A stretch of DNA of 64,000 nucleotides from Panulirus ornatus (Eukaryota > Arthropoda > Malacostraca > Decapoda > Palinuridae). Shown in pieces: positions 21,499 to 54,000 of the stretch (positions within the stretch are counted from its first letter, which is position 1; each line of letters opens with the position of its first letter). The notes under the pieces were generated by a model, which searched no databases, was not told where the DNA came from, and worked only from the letters and a program-made list of their open reading frames with translations. Location of the stretch: the NCBI RefSeq assembly GCF_036320965.1, contig NC_092240.1:15682501-15746500 (forward strand), in the 5' to 3' direction. The position numbers and the translations under genes are program-made.

Positions 21499-24400
21499 GT
21501 CGCTGTCTCCCGCGTTTGCGAGGTAGCGCAAGGAAACAGACGAAAGAAATGGCCCAACCCACCCCCATACACATGTATATACATACGTCCACACACGCAA
21601 ATATACATACCTACACAGCTTTCCATGGTTTACCCCAGATGCTTCACATGCCCTGATTCAATCCACTGACAGCACGTCAACCCCGGTATACCACATCGAT
21701 CCAATTCACTCTATTCCTTGCCCTCCTTTCACCCTCCTGCATGTTCAGGCCCCAATCACACAATATCTTTTTCACTCCATCTTTCCACCTCCAATTTGGT
21801 CTCCCACTTCTCCTCGTTCCCTCCACCTCTGACGCATATATCCTCTTGGTCAATCTTTCCTCATTCATTCTCTCCATGTGCCCAAACCATTTCAAAACAC
21901 CCTCTTCTGCTCTCTCAACCACGCTCTTTTTATTTCCACACATCTCTCTTACCCTTACGTTACTTACTCGATCAAACCACCTCACACCACACACTGTCCT
22001 CAAACATCTCATTTCCAGCACATCCATCCTCCTGCGCACAACTCTATCCATAGCCCACGCCTCGCAACCATACAACATTGTTGGAACCACTATTCCTTCA
22101 AACATACCCATTTTTGCTTTCCGAGATAATGTTCTCGACTTCCACACATTCTTCAAGGCTCCCAGGATTTTCGCCCCCTCCCCCACCCTATGATCCACTT
22201 CCGCTTCCATGGTTCCATCCGCTGCCAGATCCACTCCCAGATATCTAAAACACTTTACTTCCTCCAGTTTTTCTCCATTCAAACTTACCTCCCAATTGAC
22301 TTGACCCTCAATCCTACTGTACCTAATTACCTTGCTCTTATTCACATTTACTCTTAACTTTCTTCTTTCACACACTTTACCAAACTCAGTCACCAGCTTC
22401 TGCAGTTTCTCACATGAATCAGCCACCAGCGCTGTATCATCAGCGAACAACAACTGACTCACTTCCCAAGCTCTCTCATCCACAACAGACTTCATATTTG
22501 CCCCTCTTTCCAAACCTCTTGCATTCACCTCCCTAACAACCCCATCCATAAACAAATTAAACAACCATGGAGACATCACACACCCCTGCCGCAAACCTAC
22601 ATTCACTGAGAACCAATCACTTTCCTCTCTTCCTACACGTACACATGCCTTACATCCTCGATAAAAACTTTTCACTGCTTCTAACAACTTGCCTCCCACA
22701 CCATATATTCTTAATACCTTCCACAGAGCATCTCTATCAACTCTATCATATGCCTTCTCCAGATCCATAAATGCTACATACAAATCCATTTGCTTTTCTA
22801 AGTATTTCTCACATACATTCTTCAAAGCAAACACCTGATCCACACATCCTCTACCACTTCTGAAACCACACTGCTCTTCCCCAATCTGATGCTCTGTACA
22901 TGCCTTCACCCTCTCAATCAATACCCTCCCATATAATTTACCAGGAATACTCAACAAACTTATACCTCTGTAATTTGAGCACTCACTCTTATCCCCTTTG
23001 CCTTTGTACAATGGCACTATGCACGCATTCTGCCAATCCTCAGGCACCTCACCATGAGTCATACATACATTAAATAACCTTACCAACCAGTCAACAATAC
23101 AGTCACCCCCTTTTTTAATAAATTCCACTGCAATACCATCCAAACCTGCTGCCTTGCCGGCTTTCATCTTCCGCAAAGCTTTTACTACCTCTTCTCTGTT
23201 TACCAAATCATTTTCCCTAACCCTCTCACTTTGCATACCACCTCGACCAAAACACCCTATATCTGCCACTCTTATCATCAAACACATTCAACAAACCTTC
23301 AAAATACTCACTCCATCTCCTTCTCACATCACCACTACTTGTTATCACCTCCCCATTTGCCCCCTTCACAGAAGTTCCCATTTGCTCCCTTGTCTTACGC
23401 ACTTTATTTACCTCCTTCCAGAACATCTTTTTATTCTCCCTAAAATTTAATGATACTCTCTCACCCCAACTCTCATTTGCCCTCTTTTTCACCTCTTGCA
23501 CCTTTCTCTTGACCTCCTGTCTCTTTCTTTTATACATCTCCCACTCAAATGCATTTTTTTCCCTGCAAAAATCGTCCAAATGCCTCTCTCTTCTCTTTCA
23601 CTAATAATCTTACTTCTTCATCCCACCACTCACTACCCTTTCTAATCAACCCACCTCCCACTCTTCTCATGCCACAAGCATCTTTTGCGCAATCCATCAC
23701 TGATTCCCTAAATACATCCCATTCCTCCCCCACTCCCCTTACTTCCATTGTTCTCACCTTTTTCCATTCTGTACTCAGTCTCTCCTGGTACTTCCTCACA
23801 CAAGTCTCCTTCCCAAGCTCACTTACTCTCACCACCCTCTTCACCCCAACATTCACTCTTCTTTTCTGAAAACCCATACAAATCTTCACCTTAGCCTCCA
23901 CAAGATAATGATCAGACATCCCTCCAGTTGCACCTCTCAGCACATTAACATCCAAAAGTCTTTCTTTCGCGTGCCTGTCAATTAACACATAATCCAATAA
24001 CGCTCTCTGGCCATCTCTCCTACTTACATATGTATACTTATGTATATATCGCTTTTTAAACCAGGTATTCCCAATCACCAGTCCTTTTTCAGCACATAAA
24101 TCTACAAGCTCTTCACCATTTCCATTCACAACACTGAACACCCCATACATACCAATTATTCCCTCAACTGCCACATTACTCACCTTTGCATTCAAATCAC
24201 CCATCACTATAACCCGGTCTCGTGCATCAAAACCACTAACACACTCATTCAGCTGCTCTAAAGCACTTGCCTCTCATGATCTTTCTTCTCATGTCCAGGT
24301 GCATATGCACCAATAATCACCCATCTCTCTCCATCAACTTTCAGTTTTACCCATATTAATCGAGAATTTACTTTCTTACATTCTATCACATACTCCCACA

Positions 24401-24734
24401 ACTTCTGTTTCAGGAGTACTGCTACTCCTTCCCTTGCTCTTGTCCTCTCACTAACCCCTGACTTTACTCCCAAGACATTCCCAAACCACTCTTCCCCTTC
24501 ACCCTTGAGCTTCGTTTCACTCAGAGCCAAAACATCCGGGTTCCTTTCCTCAAACACACCTCCTATCTCTCCTTTTTTCACATCTTGGTTACATCCACAT
24601 ACATTTAGACACCCCAGTCTTAGCCTTCGAGGAGGATGAGCACTCCCCGCGTGACTCCTTCTTCTGTTTCCCATTTTAGAAAGTTAAAAATACAAGGAGG
24701 GAAGGATTTCTGGCCCCCCGCTCCCGTCCCCTAT
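21481..24734 (-). mobile_element. LINE copy A, nearly full-length, frameshifted
   Basis: Endonuclease-type non-LTR retrotransposon on the minus strand. Reading right to left there is a 5' leader (24675-24734) and an apurinic-type endonuclease domain in two frames (24674-24258 and 24207-23545) with ALSETK, GAYAPG, MGDLNAK and SDHYLVEAKV motifs. A linker follows (23579-23226), then the reverse transcriptase (23287-21677). The RT has YRGISLLSIPGKLY, MDLEKAYDRV (first catalytic Asp), GLRQGCVMSPWLFN and the FADDTALV catalytic box, followed by a Cys/His-containing C-terminal domain with WFGHMERM and GRPNWRWKDG. The 3' UTR ends in the CTCGC...GCGGG hairpin and a poly-A/(TA)n tail. At least three frameshifts make it inactive. 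The clade is not resolved by eye; RTE- or jockey-like are the candidates. It is the reference copy for all others in the window. Confidence 0.93.
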
Positions 24735-24827
24735 TTTGCTTTGTCGCTGTCTCCCGCGTTTGCAAGGTAACGCAAGGAAACAGACGAAAGAAATGGCCCA
24801 ACTCACCCCCATACTCACACACACACA

Positions 24828-24833
<6 letters not shown>
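24735..24833 (-). mobile_element. LINE 3'-end fragment
   Basis: Only the 3'-terminal hairpin region and the adjacent CCTTGCG/CATTTC segment of the LINE are present, directly abutting the 5' end of LINE copy A. It leads into a TA tract. Confidence 0.8.

Positions 24834-24896
<63 letters not shown>
24834..24896. repeat. (TA)n tract
   Basis: Pure TA run ending immediately at the 5' TCCCTGGGG of the next element. Confidence 0.95.
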
Positions 24897-25384
<488 letters not shown>

Positions 25385-25386
25385 TA

Positions 25387-25420
<34 letters not shown>
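25385..25420. repeat. (TA)n followed by T-run
   Basis: Junction between two LINE 3' ends in opposite (tail-to-tail) orientation. Confidence 0.9.
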
Positions 25421-25421
<1 letters not shown>

Positions 25422-27005
25422 TACTTTGTCGCTGTCTCCCGCGTTTGCGAGGTAGCGCAAGGAAACAGACGAAAGAAATGGCCCAACCCCCCCCCCCCCA
25501 TACACATGTATATACATACGTCCACACACGCAAATATACATACCTACACAGCTTTCCATGGCTTACCCCAGACGCTTCACATGCCTTGATTCAATCCACT
25601 GACAGCACGTCAACCCCGGTATACCACATCGCTCCAATTCACTCTATTCCTTGCCCTCCTTTCACCCTCCTGCATGTTCAGGCCCCGATCACACAAAATC
25701 TTTTTCACTCCATCTTTCCACCTCCAATTTGGTCTCCCTCTTCTCCTTGTTCCCTCCACCTCCGACACATATATCCTCTTGGTCAATCTTTCCTCACTCA
25801 TCCTCTCCATGTGCCCAAACCACTTCAAAACACCCTCTTCTGCTCTCTCAACCACGCTCTTTTTATTTCCACACATCTCTCTTACCCTTACGTTACTCAC
25901 TCGATCAAACCACCTCACACCACACATTGTCCTCAAACATCTCATTTCCAGCACATCCATCCTCCTACGCACAACTCTATCCATAGCCCATGCCTCGCAA
26001 CCATACAACATTGTTGGAACCACTATTCCTTCAAACATACCCATTTTTGCTTTCCGAGATAATGTTCTCGACTTCCACACATTCTTCAAGGCCCCCAGAA
26101 TTTTCGCCCCCTCCCCCACCCTATGATCCACTTCCGCTTCCATGGTTCCATCCGCTGCCAGATCCACTCCCAGATATCTAAAACACTTCACTTCCTCCAG
26201 TTTTTCTCCATTCAAACTCACCTCCCAATTGACTTGACCCTCAACCCTACTGTACCTAATAACCTTGCTCTTATTCACATTTACTCTTAACTTTCTTCTT
26301 CCACACACTTTACCAAACTCAGTCACCAGCTTCTGCAGTTTCTCACATGAATCAGCCACCAGCGCTGTATCATCAGCGAACAACAACTGACTCACTTCCC
26401 AAGCTCTCTCATCCCAACAGACTTCATACTTGCCCCTCTTTCCCAAACTCTTGCATTTACCTCCCTAACAACCCCATCCATAAACAAATTAAACAACCAT
26501 GGAGACATCACACACCCCTGCCGCAAACCTACATTCACTGAGAACCAATCACTTTCCTCTCTTCCTACACGTACACATGCCTTACATCCTCGATAAAAAC
26601 TTTTCACTGCTTCTAACAACTTTCCTCCCACACCATATATTCTTAATACCTTCCACAGAGCATCTCTATCAACTCTATCATATGCCTTCTCCAGATCCAT
26701 AAATGCTACATACAAATCCATTTGCTTTTCTAAGTATTTCTCACATACATTCTTCAAAGCAAACACCTGATCCACACATCCTCTACCACTTCTGAAACCA
26801 CACTGCTCTTCCCCAATCTGATGCTCTGTACATGCCTTCACCCTCTCAATCAATACCCTCCCATATAATTTACCAGGAATACTCAACAAACTTATACCTC
26901 TGTAATTTGAGCACTGACTCTTATCCCCTTTGCCTTTGTACAATGGCACTATGCAACTATGCACGCATTCCGCCAATCCTCAGGCACCTCACCATGAGTC
27001 ATACA
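25421..27005 (-). mobile_element. LINE copy B, 5'-truncated
   Basis: Minus-strand copy of the same LINE, from the 3' tail to the reverse-transcriptase fingers (truncated near 27005 after the ACTCATGGTGAGG segment). It keeps MDLEKAYDRV, the FADD box and GRPNWRWKDG. The frame breaks once near 26430, and a small local duplication (CTATGCA repeated) lies near 26955. The 3' UTR is the short form. The right border passes straight into unrelated sequence, as expected for incomplete reverse transcription. Confidence 0.92.
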
Positions 27006-27388
27006 ATAAGAACGTCATATTTTCAAGAAGTTGTACTTGAAATAAGACTAATTAAGTCATGTGCAGCATTTGCAACGATTGACTATTAAAAATAATCATG
27101 TATCATATTGCCGTAACTCTATCAATAGGATGTGCAGCCATAATTTTCAAATGCATGTCGTTAAATGAGTTATCTTTGGGATTTCAGTATGGCAAGACCG
27201 CCAACAAAACTGCACTCTAACAGCTGCCGGATTCTCACCAGTATCTGGCTACTGTCACAGGCCTTACTACTTTTCATCTACCCCGTCTGTTTAGTCTGCT
27301 GCAGAGTTCATCACTGAACACAAAACAATTTCATAAATGAAATACTCTTGCAATTTTTATATGATAAATGAAAAAGTTAGATGTGGAT

Positions 27389-27391
<3 letters not shown>
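27006..27391. other. Unassigned sequence between LINE B and a TA tract
   Basis: No gene or recognised repeat is visible. The sequence is single-copy within this window. Confidence 0.5.

Positions 27392-27474
<83 letters not shown>
27392..27474. repeat. (TA)n tract
   Basis: About 80 bp of pure TA. Confidence 0.95.
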
Positions 27475-45666
<18,192 letters not shown>

Positions 45667-45767
45667 CTTGGGTTATCGCTTTGCTAGTTAACAAGCGCTC
45701 TTCATCACCTTATGACAGCTGGTTGAAATGTGTGACGTAAAATTAACGTTTTTAAAGGGGAAAATAT

Positions 45768-45773
45768 AATAAA
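45768..45773 (+). terminator. Polyadenylation signal of the esterase gene
   Basis: AATAAA lies 102 bp downstream of the esterase stop codon, the first canonical signal after the coding region. Confidence 0.75.
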
Positions 45774-45928
45774 GTATCCGAAAACCTAAGCTGGAGTGTT
45801 TTGGTAATTTACGTCATCAACCCAGCAAGCACTCAAGTCGTAGCCACCCATTTTGGGTGACTATAGTTTTTTCTAACAAGATTGTCATCAGAGATGTCCG
45901 TACTACAGCTTACACTGTTCTGTTGGAC

Positions 45929-45949
45929 CACACACACACACACACATAC

Positions 45950-46031
<82 letters not shown>
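45929..46031. repeat. (CA)n(TA)n(GA)n compound microsatellite
   Basis: CA run, then about 40 bp TA, then about 41 bp GA. The TA-then-GA order is the same as at the left borders of the two copies of the duplicated block. Confidence 0.95.
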
Positions 46032-46032
<1 letters not shown>

Positions 46033-49000
46033 AAATGAACGCGCACCTCCATAAAACACAAACCTCCAACAGACAGACTCGAACCCCGGATCTTATGCAT
46101 GGTAGGCGGGACTGTACTCCCTTTCCTTAAACAGATGATGTATGAGCGTTCTCGGGCTTCATCTGCAAGTGGTACGAAATACGAGTGATATGATTAACAA
46201 AGTCCAAGAGAAAGAAACCACCACGTCCACCCCTCTTCTTGACAGCTTTTAAATGTTAACTATCCCCATCAGTCCCCTTTTCACTAATGGACTAAACCAA
46301 CAAAGGATTTTTTGTACAATACTTTCTTACTTTTCCTCTTTTGTAACCCATTTTTTTTTTCATTTCATATTGCGAAATTCACTTTTCAAGAATTTGTTAT
46401 TCACACAAATGGTGATGGTATTCCCCACATCCCGCACTGAAACGTTACCTAAACAAATACCTTCGCCATGTGATCAACAACTGCGAACAAATCTCTTGGC
46501 ACTGAGAATTCCCGACACATTTCAGGGGAAGCAGGAGCGTCTCTAGATTTCGTTATGGAGAGAAGCAGCGACATAAACGACTTCACCAAACTACTGATGA
46601 AAAGCTTACAACAAGTGGTATATCAGAATATATAATGTATCTTAGAACAGTTAACACCATTTGAGTTTATGGATGTTAGATTTAATTACTATCAGTCAAA
46701 TACACCAAAATAAATAATGGTTATAGACCCCATTTCAACGTTGAAGCACTACAAGTCTATGCTAGGAAAAATATTGTTGAATACTCTAATGGTTCACCGG
46801 CACTTATCCAGCATCTACCGAAACTAGTTCCTGGGAATGGCTATTACTATGTTAAGTGTTTCTGTGATCAGTGAAGTACCTGCTCAGGACCGATACAGCC
46901 AATCTTTCGTACTGACGATATATAACATGGCCTTAATGGTATATCAAGAACACTGTATGTTAATCAATGTCATGAAAAATAGGTAATACTCTTGAAATAT
47001 AACAACAAAATCTAAGGAAACTTCACATAACCTTCGCAATCGTTAAGGTTTATTTCCATGTCCAATATTCTATTACATTACGTCACACCCATGGAATTGT
47101 ATCGCGCCTGGTGTCAACAAACAGACGTCGAATGCGATCCTCTGAAGCCAATGATTTAAATGACATTTCTATAATAATTTCGGTCATTAATTGAGATTAG
47201 GTGAAGTTTTTTACATGTTGATATATTGTGTATTGCCTTTTTGTACATTAACACCACATTTTTCTCTAACACACACAACCAAAGACCCCTCGCTTTCCTA
47301 TCTTCCTTGTTACGGCTTTGCACACAACCCTTATCGCCGTCTTTGATATAATTCAATAGAATACAACGCTCCAAATCACGGTCTGCAACTATCATGGTCT
47401 GCAACTATCATTATAGGGGCTAAGCATTCACACACAACGCAAGCATAATCAGTTAATATTCCAAGCAAATGACGATTCACAGATATCCTACACAATTACC
47501 AGATTTACAAATGAGCAACATATTACTTACCTTCCATCACACGTCAAGTGTAAGGCTGGAATAGTCATCAGTCACCTTACAGTAGCGAGACGTTCAGAAT
47601 ACTCATCACTTGTTTTCCAAGTAATGACATTATTTTGCAGTATTTCCATCATTTTGTTCGTCACAAAATTCTGCTGCAATCTTTCATCTTATTGTTCATG
47701 TCTTTAAATGTTCTCATCTTCAATATCACTTTTGCACACTTTTTCCGTTTCAAATCACGAGTAACACTTAGTAAAGCCATGAGTCACGTATGGGTACAGC
47801 CACGATGACAACTGGGTACAGTCATGAATGACGTGTGGGTTCAGCCATGAGTGGCAAGTGTGTACAGCCATGGGTGACGTGAGTATAACAATGATTGTAT
47901 GTACATAACAGCCATGAGTGACACATGCATACAGCCGCACGTGCATAAAGTGACACGATTGACAGTACCGATATCTTGTAGGCTTAAATCCAATGCACAA
48001 GTGATCACACTGACCTAATCCACACGAGGGTCGAAGATGTATTCACATACTTATTTCCTAACCCGATAAAACGAGTTGCCAATCATCCATATGATTTTTT
48101 ACGTCATTTTTGTTTTACCCGAAATATATCTGAATATTTCATATAAAGAATTAAATGCAATAAAGTTCTTGCACTATGATTTACCCGTGATTACAATCTG
48201 ACGGCCAAACACTTACTATTCCACATTTACAGACACGGGGGTTAATAATATGATCACATCAATGTTCTCGTTTGCTAACATCAAATGTAAGTAAAGCGCT
48301 ACACAGCAAGTATACCGTACACTTAGGTTCAACGTCCTATCAGCACAGACGTCAGGGCTGAACTGACTGAGTAGAGCTGCTACCGTCACCTGGCCGGGCT
48401 CAAGTAACAAGGTTTAACATCGAACCGATTGTTAGGATGGGTCATAGTTGACATATAAAATCTGAAAACCGAGTGCCTCAATTATTGCAGTCATTAAATT
48501 CAAAACATTTTAGTCTGACAAATAAACGGTAGTTTTTTCTGTTAACTGTAATAAATAAGTTAGGCAAATTTTATCAGATATTCGCAGACGTCGCAAACTA
48601 GCGGGAGGCAACGGCTTATAAAATGCATGGCGGCCGTCGCACTGGGTCACCTGAAATTGTCAACAGTAATGACATCATTATCGACAAAGGAAAACTTGAT
48701 GCTAAACGTCTCGATTTCCGTTGTAACTGCATGGATAGCTTTGTAGCTACCCACCCTCGCGCCTTGACTTGTTGACAGGTTTTAGCGTGTTTTGTTGTTA
48801 AGTGTTTCAGTGTCCCTCTCTCAATTACTCCAGTCCAATAATCCAATAAGAACAACAACAATGATTTATTGGTTAAGGTAAAAAAAAGTGAAATAGCCCA
48901 GGGACAATGAGCTACCTACTAGAGGTGTAGGATAATGGTGAAGAAGGAAAGGTAAAGTGAAGTAGGCTTATCAATACGAGACAGGCTTAGCAGGGGTCCT

Positions 49001-49694
49001 GTGATGCTGGTGAGAATGCCAGATGAAGCAGGAGAATATGGGAGAAAAATCATGATGCAGACTATATATGGATCTCCTGTAGAAGGTGGATGTGACGCTT
49101 ATCCTGGAGAGTGCTGCGGCTACCGAACTGCGCGTGGGTTGCAGAAGTGCCACGTGCGTTGGAAGTAGATCCCTTCTTGTTACATCTGCTTCTCGTAACG
49201 TGGATGTCAGAGATTAGGTATCACAAGGAAAACTGCTAGGAAGATGAAACGTCAGGAGTCACTTTGGGCTTCTACTGACAGAGGATGCACCCTCAGGGCG
49301 GCTTGAGTCTGGAGTCACTTGGCCTAAACTTTAAGTATTGGAGTGGATCACTTGTCTACAGCAAATCAACTGCCTTACTACCATCTTACGCACGCAGTTG
49401 CCAGCTCAAACTCTGATGGCGCTAGATTCACTCCCGAAAAGCGCTAAAAAAAATCACTAAGCTTACCAGACTGGCATCGTAAAAATGCTCTTCGAATTAA
49501 TTATGCTATTTGACGTGCCACAATATTAATAACAGGTATGACTGACTGTTTTGATACAAAACACTCTATTAATTGAGATCTGCTAATTCCCAATCCGCAA
49601 TCTCACTTCGTCCTCAATGTGAAGGGGTTGTGGGGGTCTATATGAGGGTTCTGATTGCGGTTGCGATGGCTCGTATGCTTTTAAGGACCCTTTT
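46032..49694. other. Unassigned region
   Basis: No supported exon. A 51-codon open frame at 48622-48777 (starting MHGGRRTGSP) lies in a slightly GC-richer patch but has no family match that I recognise. Confidence 0.5.
47775..47945. repeat. Degenerate minisatellite
   Basis: Several imperfect units of about 25-30 bp built on CAGCCATGAGTGACGTGTGG (for example CAGCCACGATGAC, CAGTCATGAATGACG, CAGCCATGGGTGACG). Confidence 0.65.
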
Positions 49695-51040
49695 TTTTTT
49701 TTTCCAGTACTTCCTTAGGCAGTTTATAATCATAACAGCAGTTTCCATTTCTTCTTAGCCCATACTTGATAACTAGTGATGCATTTAAGCTTTTGATAGT
49801 CTATTTCAAAGCTTTAACTTCTCGATGTTCATATGACTAAGAAAATTTATATCAGCGATGGAGTGAGGCGACCTCAGCACAATTAAAGCCAACTCTGAGA
49901 GTTTACTAAAGGGATTTTCTCCTGTTGCATCCTTGCACAAGTATATGTCAGCCCTGAGTGCTAGGATGCCAGTGTTCTGTTTTCTCAATACATGATGAAG
50001 CTTCCTCCTCAGGAACACAATGCATGAGAATTTTTTCGTTATCAGTAAACATCTTTGCTGATTCCAGTATTCCAGGCTTTAAGGGTTGCAGGCATTCATC
50101 TGCACTCAGTGACAACACTTACTCATTACCTGGACATTGTCTGGCACACGCTGATGAAGCTGTTTCACTGTCTGGCACACGCTGACGAAGCTGTTTCACC
50201 AACTCCACTTACAAATTGTATGCATCTTCCCCTAATATCCTTTTCATCAGGTAACTTACATTGTGCCATCTTTCCAAACTCGTACCCAAAGTACGGATGT
50301 GGGTTTACATAGTACTTTGGTGAATTTCCTATCTTTTATTTTCTGTCGGATGGACTTTGGAACGTATGGAATCAATTAATTGAATAAAGTCACTTAGCTG
50401 TTTGGTTGTATCCTGTACCGCCGCTTCAAATTTCTCATTAACACGCTGAACTTCTCCAAGAATACGTTTCAGGAATATCAGGATGGCATAGTATCGCATA
50501 TCCCATTAGCATTACAGTCAGGCAGATACAATTTTTTTACTTTCAGAATAGAACCGAACAGCGATACCCAATAGTTTCGTTACCGTAATGTCATTACTCT
50601 CAAGAGGCTAAAATTCTGATTGTCTGTATCACTTTTAAAGTCACCTAAATTCCGGGGCCATCACATTGCACTTGACTACAACCTTTTTAACTTGAACTTC
50701 TTGCATACTTTACTGTTTGTGAATCGACTTTGCACAACTCAGATAATCAACAACACGTAATGAAGTGTTCAGCAATGAATAGTAATGCATTTCCTTCAGT
50801 CTCCTGTGCGTCATCACTCACTTTATCAAACAGTATGGTGGTTTGTCTTTTAGTTCTGAATGGCTCTTTAGCTTTCTTGTGTCTTTCACTGTCACTAAGT
50901 TTGGCGGACAATGGACAATGGCAGTACTTGCAAAGACATTTTGTGTTCATCCTCCTCTACTTTTCTTAACCACTTTTCATGTTTTGGGTCTTTCAACCAC
51001 TCTGCTCAAAAGCGTTGAATATACTTCTTACTCTTTAATG
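49695..51040 (-). pseudogene. Dead hAT-type transposase (BED-finger family)
   Basis: Read on the minus strand from about 51035, pieces such as AEWLKDPKHEKWLRKVEEDE precede CKYCHCPLSAKLSDSERHKK, a BED-like zinc-finger region. FIAEH follows, and much later FSKLSELALIVLRSPHSIAD and CCYDYKLPKEVLEK. The last two resemble the C-terminal dimerisation region of hAT transposases (LALxVLSLPHSNAD). The order and spacing fit one transposase gene of about 1.3 kb riddled with stops and frameshifts. Terminal inverted repeats were not identified. Confidence 0.72.
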
Positions 51041-54000
51041 TGTTCGTTTAATGTAACGGCCTGAACAGACACACAACTAGCAATGTTAGTACTTCAAGGC
51101 CCACGTTAATTTTGTCAGCACCTCAGAATGAACCCGAACTGAACCTGCTACAAAATTTTCGAACATAATCGTTTCGATAAAAATGAATTACGCGTAATAA
51201 TTGTATTGTTTTCCTGTGAAAGCAAGTTTCGATTAAACTTCCTAAATCACATTAACGTTTTAACAAACGTTTGAATTTCCACCCATATTGCAATAAAGTT
51301 TGGCACTAAATACAATAAACGCCGAAAAACGCGCTAAATACGAAATGTAGGCGCTATAACGAACGAATGAACGAAAGTATGGATAGGAAATTACTTCAAT
51401 GGAAAAGCAGAGATAAGAGCTGGGAAAGAAAATTGGTGTGGCGAAAAGGAATGAGTAAAATCCAGGGCTTGAACCAGCTTGCATGGGTTGTGTGTGAATT
51501 TAGGCGAGGATAAGACACGATAAAGTGAAAATGGTATGGGGGTGAAGGGATTTCCTTTTTATTTATCATAGCCGGGTTAGGCTTCTATGTGCTGCTAAGT
51601 TTACAGTAATTACCCATTGTACTTTGGTCTAAATCTACATGGGGTGGGGGTGAATTACCAACTCGTGAAGATAATTAACAGCTCAAGAGAATTGCAAGAA
51701 AAAAAAAAAAATTTATTTGGCTTAATCCAAATCACTGATATTGGTCAAATTCTTATATAATAGATTTTAGCTGTTGTAGGGAAGTCAGATTATTTTAGGA
51801 CGAGTCCATTTTTTTATGTTAATAAATTTGGTATCTCCTAACATACAACTGTTGACAAAAATTCAAATGAATTTTATTCAGTGTCTTTAGCTGTTGGAGT
51901 TTTTTTTAATATAAGCATATGTAAGTACTCTTAGAAAACAGTGAAACACAAAGTTGCTCCATTTGTCCCTCATGTATGTATTGTGTTTCCTTTTGAGTGA
52001 CAAAGGATTTAAATAAGATTAAATGTTTATAAATCATTAAGTGCAATGTGCAGCACAGTACTGTACACAGTGTATGCCTCAAAAGGGATTCTACTTACCC
52101 CTTCCCCTTGGATACACCGGAGTAGTTTTGTTTTCACAAACATTTTCTGTTGATCCAGTTAACTTTGTTGCCGGTTTTCTGTTCACCTCCACAAATTTAT
52201 TGGTTTTGATTATCAATGTATCATGAACATTTTTGCAATGTTATCTGGCGAAAAATATGGTCTATTTTTTCGTGAAGGCAACTACAGTGCATAACTATTG
52301 TACCAATCTGGATGTATTGTGTTTAGCTTTCTTTACTTAATGTCACATGGAGTCTGTCTAGTTACCAGCTAGGTAACAAAATACATTAGTCTTCTTATGT
52401 ACCTATCCTTTTCCCTCACCTGTTACAGGTTTACACAAAAAAATGTTCAAGTTCATGATAGCTGGGCAATATGAAAAAACTATATTACACTCTAAATTGC
52501 TACTTTTGTAAGAAAACAAGTCAGCTTAATAAAGCTATGGGCCATAAGTCTGCGTTCACTTATTCTCTTCAATCTTTATCAGGTATTACAAAGGTAGCTC
52601 TCAGACTGAATAAAGTAGGTACAAAATTACTTTATACCATATTAGTCCACATTTTCTTTTGAAATTCCCATGTAAGGGATGCATTATTTTGGCAGAATAA
52701 ATATAGTTAACAGTGGAAATATATGGTTTACTCAGAAGCAGAGTCAGACCAAAAAGAGCAAAGTCTGCCAGAGAGTTTAGTCATCACAGTTTCAATCTGG
52801 TGAAAAATACAACACACACACATATATATATATAAATATTTACTACATTTTTTCTATCAAATAATCATCTACGTATAAATCCACACTATAAAGATTGCAA
52901 TACTTTGTTTCCTAGCTACTATTAGGTTGAAATATATTTGTTTATTCCTTATAAAGGAAAACTTGTTACATCTTTCAACTTGAAGGTAACAAGATTAAGA
53001 CACACCTCCATACAAAATAAGGACTGAAAAATAATTCCCAAGAATCTTAAGAACTAAAAGGGCACAGATAAACAATACAGTTTCACTACAAAGTACACTT
53101 CACCTAGCTTCATTACAGTGAACAGTATGATGTTGAAGTGTTTGGATGAGACCAAGTAATTGAGCAGAGATGCCAGTGTACTTACATATACTGTACAACC
53201 CTTTACAGAATTTGTTGACTTAAATTTAAGTATGCTTCCTGAAAGTCGTTTTTCCTGGTAGTAAGAAGGTTGGTAAGGACAAACTTTAGTGACGAACATT
53301 CATGTAATTTACTTGCTATGAACTTTTAGTTAACCCTTTGGCCACATGATGAATTTCCAGCTGCATTTCCGAGGTTTCAATTCTCCAGCAAAATATGAAA
53401 AGTGTTAATTGGTCCTTTTTTGCTACTTTTTTACAAAAGCAAAAGCTTAATTTTCATATCTGACATTCACATTTCTTGAAAACATCTACCAGCTGTGGGA
53501 ATGGGAAAAAAATTTAAAAGTATATATAGCAGATGCCTGATGGATGGCATAAACTTCCTTAAGTGTAAGGCATCTTATTCCTTACACTCATATTAATTAA
53601 TGAATTGTACAGGGTGTGGAAAAAAATTTAATAACTGGATTTAAACAGACACTAGGCAGCACCACACTGCAAACTTTTAAAAACCTGTCGTCAGTGTAGT
53701 GTCGTTACATATTTTTATCTATTAGCACACACTCATGATGATGAATGAACTGTAAACGATGCAAACAGAAATTAAAGGGCTCAATACAGTAGGTACTAAG
53801 CATCCAGCATTGCCACCTCATAAGCACACATCAAAAACATTGAATGGTACCATTACCATACATAACTTTATCAATGCATTGAAATACATAATACACACAT
53901 AACACTGACCAAACTGTAAATTGTACAAACAGAGAATAAGATTTAAATGAACACTAAGCAGCCTGGTGTTGTTCATTCATAAAAATTCAAAAGTGTTGTA

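Noticed and set aside
25445..26126. Open frames of 110-200 codons antisense to LINE copies (Pro/Ser/His/Thr-rich), here and at 21718-22193, 36458-37016, 37677-38424 and 41338-41932
   Set aside because: They mirror the well-supported LINE coding strand, which contains RT motifs. The repeated antisense frames are shadows conserved only because the LINE is repeated.
48622..48777. 51-codon open frame starting MHGGRRTGSP
   Set aside because: Slightly GC-richer but no homologue recognised, no splice structure and no polyadenylation context.
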